Shown one piece after another: positions 62,075-64,000 of a stretch of 64,000 bases of DNA (position 1 is its first letter; every line of letters starts with the position of its first letter). Origin of the DNA: Oceanospirillum sp047518265 (GTDB lineage: Bacteria > Pseudomonadota > Gammaproteobacteria > Pseudomonadales > Halomonadaceae); contig JAKZRG010000004.1 of assembly GCA_047518265.1 (NCBI GenBank), forward strand, positions 1 through 64,000, written 5' to 3'. The notes beneath the pieces were generated by a model. The model made no database searches, had not been told where the DNA came from, and saw only the letters and a list, made by a program, of their open reading frames with translations. Made by a program: the position numbers and the translations under genes.

Positions 62075-62112
62075 TGTCTTCCCCGAAGTTCCATTGCGGT
62101 TGTCCGCTTACA

Positions 62113-62496
62113 TTAACGCTTTATCACCAAAGGTGAGAGCCAATGAACCACTTGAACCACTACGTAAGTTAAAAAAAAGTAAATTGGGTTTAAGGGACGT
62201 ACTAAGGCAAATACCAAAGCAAATAATACGGCCGTTAAACCAAACTTCACTGCCTCCGCTTTATAAAACGAACGCACAATCTGTTTTGCTGCTTGCGCAC
62301 CCTGGTGCCTAAAAGACTCCCAAGCGAAATACAGGTTGGGTAAAAAACATACAACACCACCCAACAATGCGGAGTAAGCAGCTACCGGATCGGTCATCAG
62401 ATAGCAGCCCACAGCAACTAGGAGGGTTACGATTGCCTGTAAACCGACAACTCGGAGTACTTTTGGCCGTTGTAACTGTGCGCTTTTGGCGCCCAT
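62113..62496 (-). CDS. atpI: ATP synthase assembly protein AtpI
   Basis: A 127-residue membrane protein with four hydrophobic segments (for example AYSALLGGVVCFLPNLYFAW), the hallmark of AtpI, thought to help assemble the c ring. It is the first gene of the operon, and the -35/-10 promoter lies about 76 bp upstream of the start. Confidence 0.92.
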   Translation of the reverse strand: MGAKSAQLQRPKVLRVVGLQAIVTLLVAVGCYLMTDPVAAYSALLGGVVCFLPNLYFAWESFRHQGAQAAKQIVRSFYKAEAVKFGLTAVLFALVFALVRPLNPIYFFLTYVVVQVVHWLSPLVIKR

Positions 62497-62571
62497 CTTC
62501 TCTCCTAACCGAGAAAATCTCGAGTTTTGTAAACCTTTGAATTCACGGTACAGTCAAATTCTGACCGCAGG

Positions 62572-62600
62572 ATTATAGGGGCATTACCCCTTCCATTCAA
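62572..62600 (-). promoter_or_regulatory. Sigma70 promoter of the atp operon
   Basis: On the minus strand TTGAAT (62595-62600) and TATAAT (62572-62577) are separated by exactly 17 bp, a near-ideal promoter. The spacer holds GGGG-TAATG-CCCC, a short inverted repeat that could be a regulator site. Confidence 0.8.
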
Positions 62601-62681
62601 CATAATTACCCACACTAGATCAGAAATAAGACCAATAGATGAGGTTTTTTAGCCTTGTGGATAACTTATTTCGACATGTCC

Positions 62682-63611
62682 TTATTTGATATGGCTTAAT
62701 ATTCCATCCAACTCATCAAGACTGGCATAATTAATCACCAGCTTACCTTTGCCCTTTTTATTGTGACTAATTTGCACCGGGGCACCCAAACGATCTCCTA
62801 AACGACGCTCCAATAGCTCAACATCTGCATTAGGTTCTTGTTGAGGTTTCTCTTCTACAGGTTGCTGTAATTTGCGTACCAGCGCTTCTGTTTGCCTTAC
62901 GGACATACCCTTGGCGACAACCTGACGAGCTGCTTCACTTTGTTGACTCAATTCCAGCCCCAGTAATGCTCGGGCGTGGCCCATTTCTAAATCACCATAC
63001 TCCAGCATCTTTTTCACATCATCGGATAAGGACAAAAGACGTAGAAGATTAGTGACAGCAGAACGGGATTTCCCTACAGCATCCGCTACTTGCTGCTGAG
63101 TCAATTCAAACTCTTGTTGTAACCGTTGCAGGGCAAATGCTTCTTCAACAGGATTCAGATTTTCCCGTTGAATATTTTCAATTAATGCCATGGCCACGGC
63201 CGCATCATCAGGTACATCCCGAATGATAACCGGCACCTGATCCAACTCTGCTAACTGAGCCGCGCGCCAACGACGCTCCCCTGCGATAATTTCAAATTTC
63301 TCATGTTCCACAGGACGTACAACAATCGGTTGCATAATACCCTGAGCACGAATAGAACTGGCCAGATCCTCTAATGAGCCCTGATCCATATCACGACGAG
63401 GTTGATAACGACCACGACACAAAAATTCAACGGGAAGGTGTTTCATTTGACCGTCTAGATTTTCAACGGCTTCTGTCTTGATAGGGGGGACCACTTCAGA
63501 TTTTTCAACAGGAGGGTTTACAGAGACAGTACGGGGTTCACTGGTTGTTGCCATACCTGAGCCTAATAATGCATCCAGTCCACGGCCTAATCCACGTTTT
63601 TTTGCTGACAT
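62682..63611 (-). CDS. parB: Chromosome partitioning protein ParB
   Basis: A 309-residue CTP-dependent DNA-binding protein that loads at parS and segregates the origin. It starts MSAKKRGLGRGLDALLG; the ATG at 63611 fits the family better than the longer frame. It carries GERRWRAAQLA and ENIQRENLNPVEEA (the CTP-binding/ParB boxes), a helix-turn-helix (TQQQVADAVGKSRSAVTNLLRLL) and a C-terminal dimer domain ending YASLDELDGIL. parA follows at the right edge, about 160 bp upstream in transcription terms. Confidence 0.97.
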   Translation of the reverse strand: MSAKKRGLGRGLDALLGSGMATTSEPRTVSVNPPVEKSEVVPPIKTEAVENLDGQMKHLPVEFLCRGRYQPRRDMDQGSLEDLASSIRAQGIMQPIVVRPVEHEKFEIIAGERRWRAAQLAELDQVPVIIRDVPDDAAVAMALIENIQRENLNPVEEAFALQRLQQEFELTQQQVADAVGKSRSAVTNLLRLLSLSDDVKKMLEYGDLEMGHARALLGLELSQQSEAARQVVAKGMSVRQTEALVRKLQQPVEEKPQQEPNADVELLERRLGDRLGAPVQISHNKKGKGKLVINYASLDELDGILSHIK

Positions 63612-63774
63612 TCTCTGTTGCACTCCTCTCAAGCGGCAATGGCTATCTTATCCACACCCAGTTTTTATTTTTAGTAACCCACATGCATTCCCGATAAATT
63701 ATCAGTGAATCAATTCCAGAGTACACTGAACTTGATTCAGGCTTGTTGCCTATCGGGATTGATATCATCAGAGG

Positions 63775-64000
63775 TTAATTTGTTCTGCGTACCAGTTCAC
63801 CTGCCAATGCAAGATAAGCCAAGCTACCTTTTGATTTTTCATCGTAAGACAAAACAGGTAAACCATGGCTAGGAGCTTCTGCTAAACGGACATTACGGGG
63901 AATTACCGTATTATAAACCCGATCACCAAAGTGCTCTGTTAATTGACTTGAAACATCACGGGTTAAGCTATTACGAGGATCAAACATGGTACGTAATAAG
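63775..64000 (-). CDS. parA: Chromosome partitioning ATPase ParA (partial, C-terminus)
   Basis: The C-terminal ~75 residues of ParA/Soj; the frame is open to the right edge, so the gene continues beyond 64000. The stretch TMFDPRNSLTRDVSSQL...NTVIPRNVRLAEAPSHGLPV is the characteristic ParA C-terminal segment. It precedes parB on the same strand with a 163-bp gap. Confidence 0.95.
   Translation of the reverse strand, partial: LLRTMFDPRNSLTRDVSSQLTEHFGDRVYNTVIPRNVRLAEAPSHGLPVLSYDEKSKGSLAYLALAGELVRRTN

Overview
The window is a gammaproteobacterial chromosome segment, most likely from a marine Oceanospirillales/Pseudomonas-like lineage. The call rests on gene content and order read by eye: crc beside pyrE, rph-yicC, gmk-rpoZ-spoT-ridA, recG, HU, ubiCA, phoBR, pst-phoU, uvrD, glmUS, atpIBEFHAGDC, parB-parA. 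This order closely follows the origin-proximal part of Pseudomonas genomes. The atp operon and parAB at the right edge suggest that the replication origin lies just beyond base 64000.

Layout. 1-3.7 kb: tail of an unknown protein with a perfect 9-bp tandem repeat, then trmB, thiS-thiG, a DUF423 membrane protein and a hotdog thioesterase. 3.7-7.0 kb: an AT-rich accessory patch with two paralogous gene cassettes. Each has a similar structured leader, a different N-terminal domain (acidic 18-aa repeats, or RTX calcium-binding repeats), a shared DUF4214 C-terminus and a shared 3' hairpin. 7.0-12.6 kb: dgt, a YfaZ-type outer-membrane protein, pyrE/crc and rph/yicC. 12.6-21.4 kb: about 9 kb of accessory DNA splitting the usual yicC-gmk neighbourhood. 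It holds an HNH nuclease, an AAA/DUF4143 ATPase with two palindromic operator-like sites, a tail-anchored coiled-coil protein, a glutathione-independent formaldehyde dehydrogenase, a small unknown protein, a HipBA module with its own operator, a parS-like site and an EamA transporter.

21.7-32.2 kb: the gmk-rpoZ-spoT-ridA cluster, an SDR protein, recG, an HDOD protein, HU and ubiCA. 32.3-43.0 kb: the phosphate regulon, phoBR on the plus strand, then a REC-PilZ-like regulator and cysZ, phoU, pstB, pstA, pstC and pstS on the minus strand. Pho boxes are visible before phoB and pstC, and a weaker one before pstS. A strong terminator lies between pstS and pstC, so the substrate-binding protein and the unusually long permease subunits can be transcribed separately.

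43.2-53.9 kb: a YciA-like thioesterase, an orphan Tat/lipoprotein TRAP substrate-binding protein, uvrD, a membrane PAS-GGDEF-EAL protein with a degenerate GGDEF motif, a HexR-like regulator, a small charged protein and glmS, followed by an apparently unoccupied attTn7-type site. 54-64 kb: glmU, the full F-type ATP synthase operon with a strong sigma70-like promoter, parB and the end of parA.

The best candidates for something undescribed are the duplicated leader-DUF4214 cassettes and the paired TTTTATGCGCATAAAA palindromes before the DUF4143 ATPase. I saw no rRNA, tRNA, insertion sequence or CRISPR array. All homology statements come from motif recognition without database searches.
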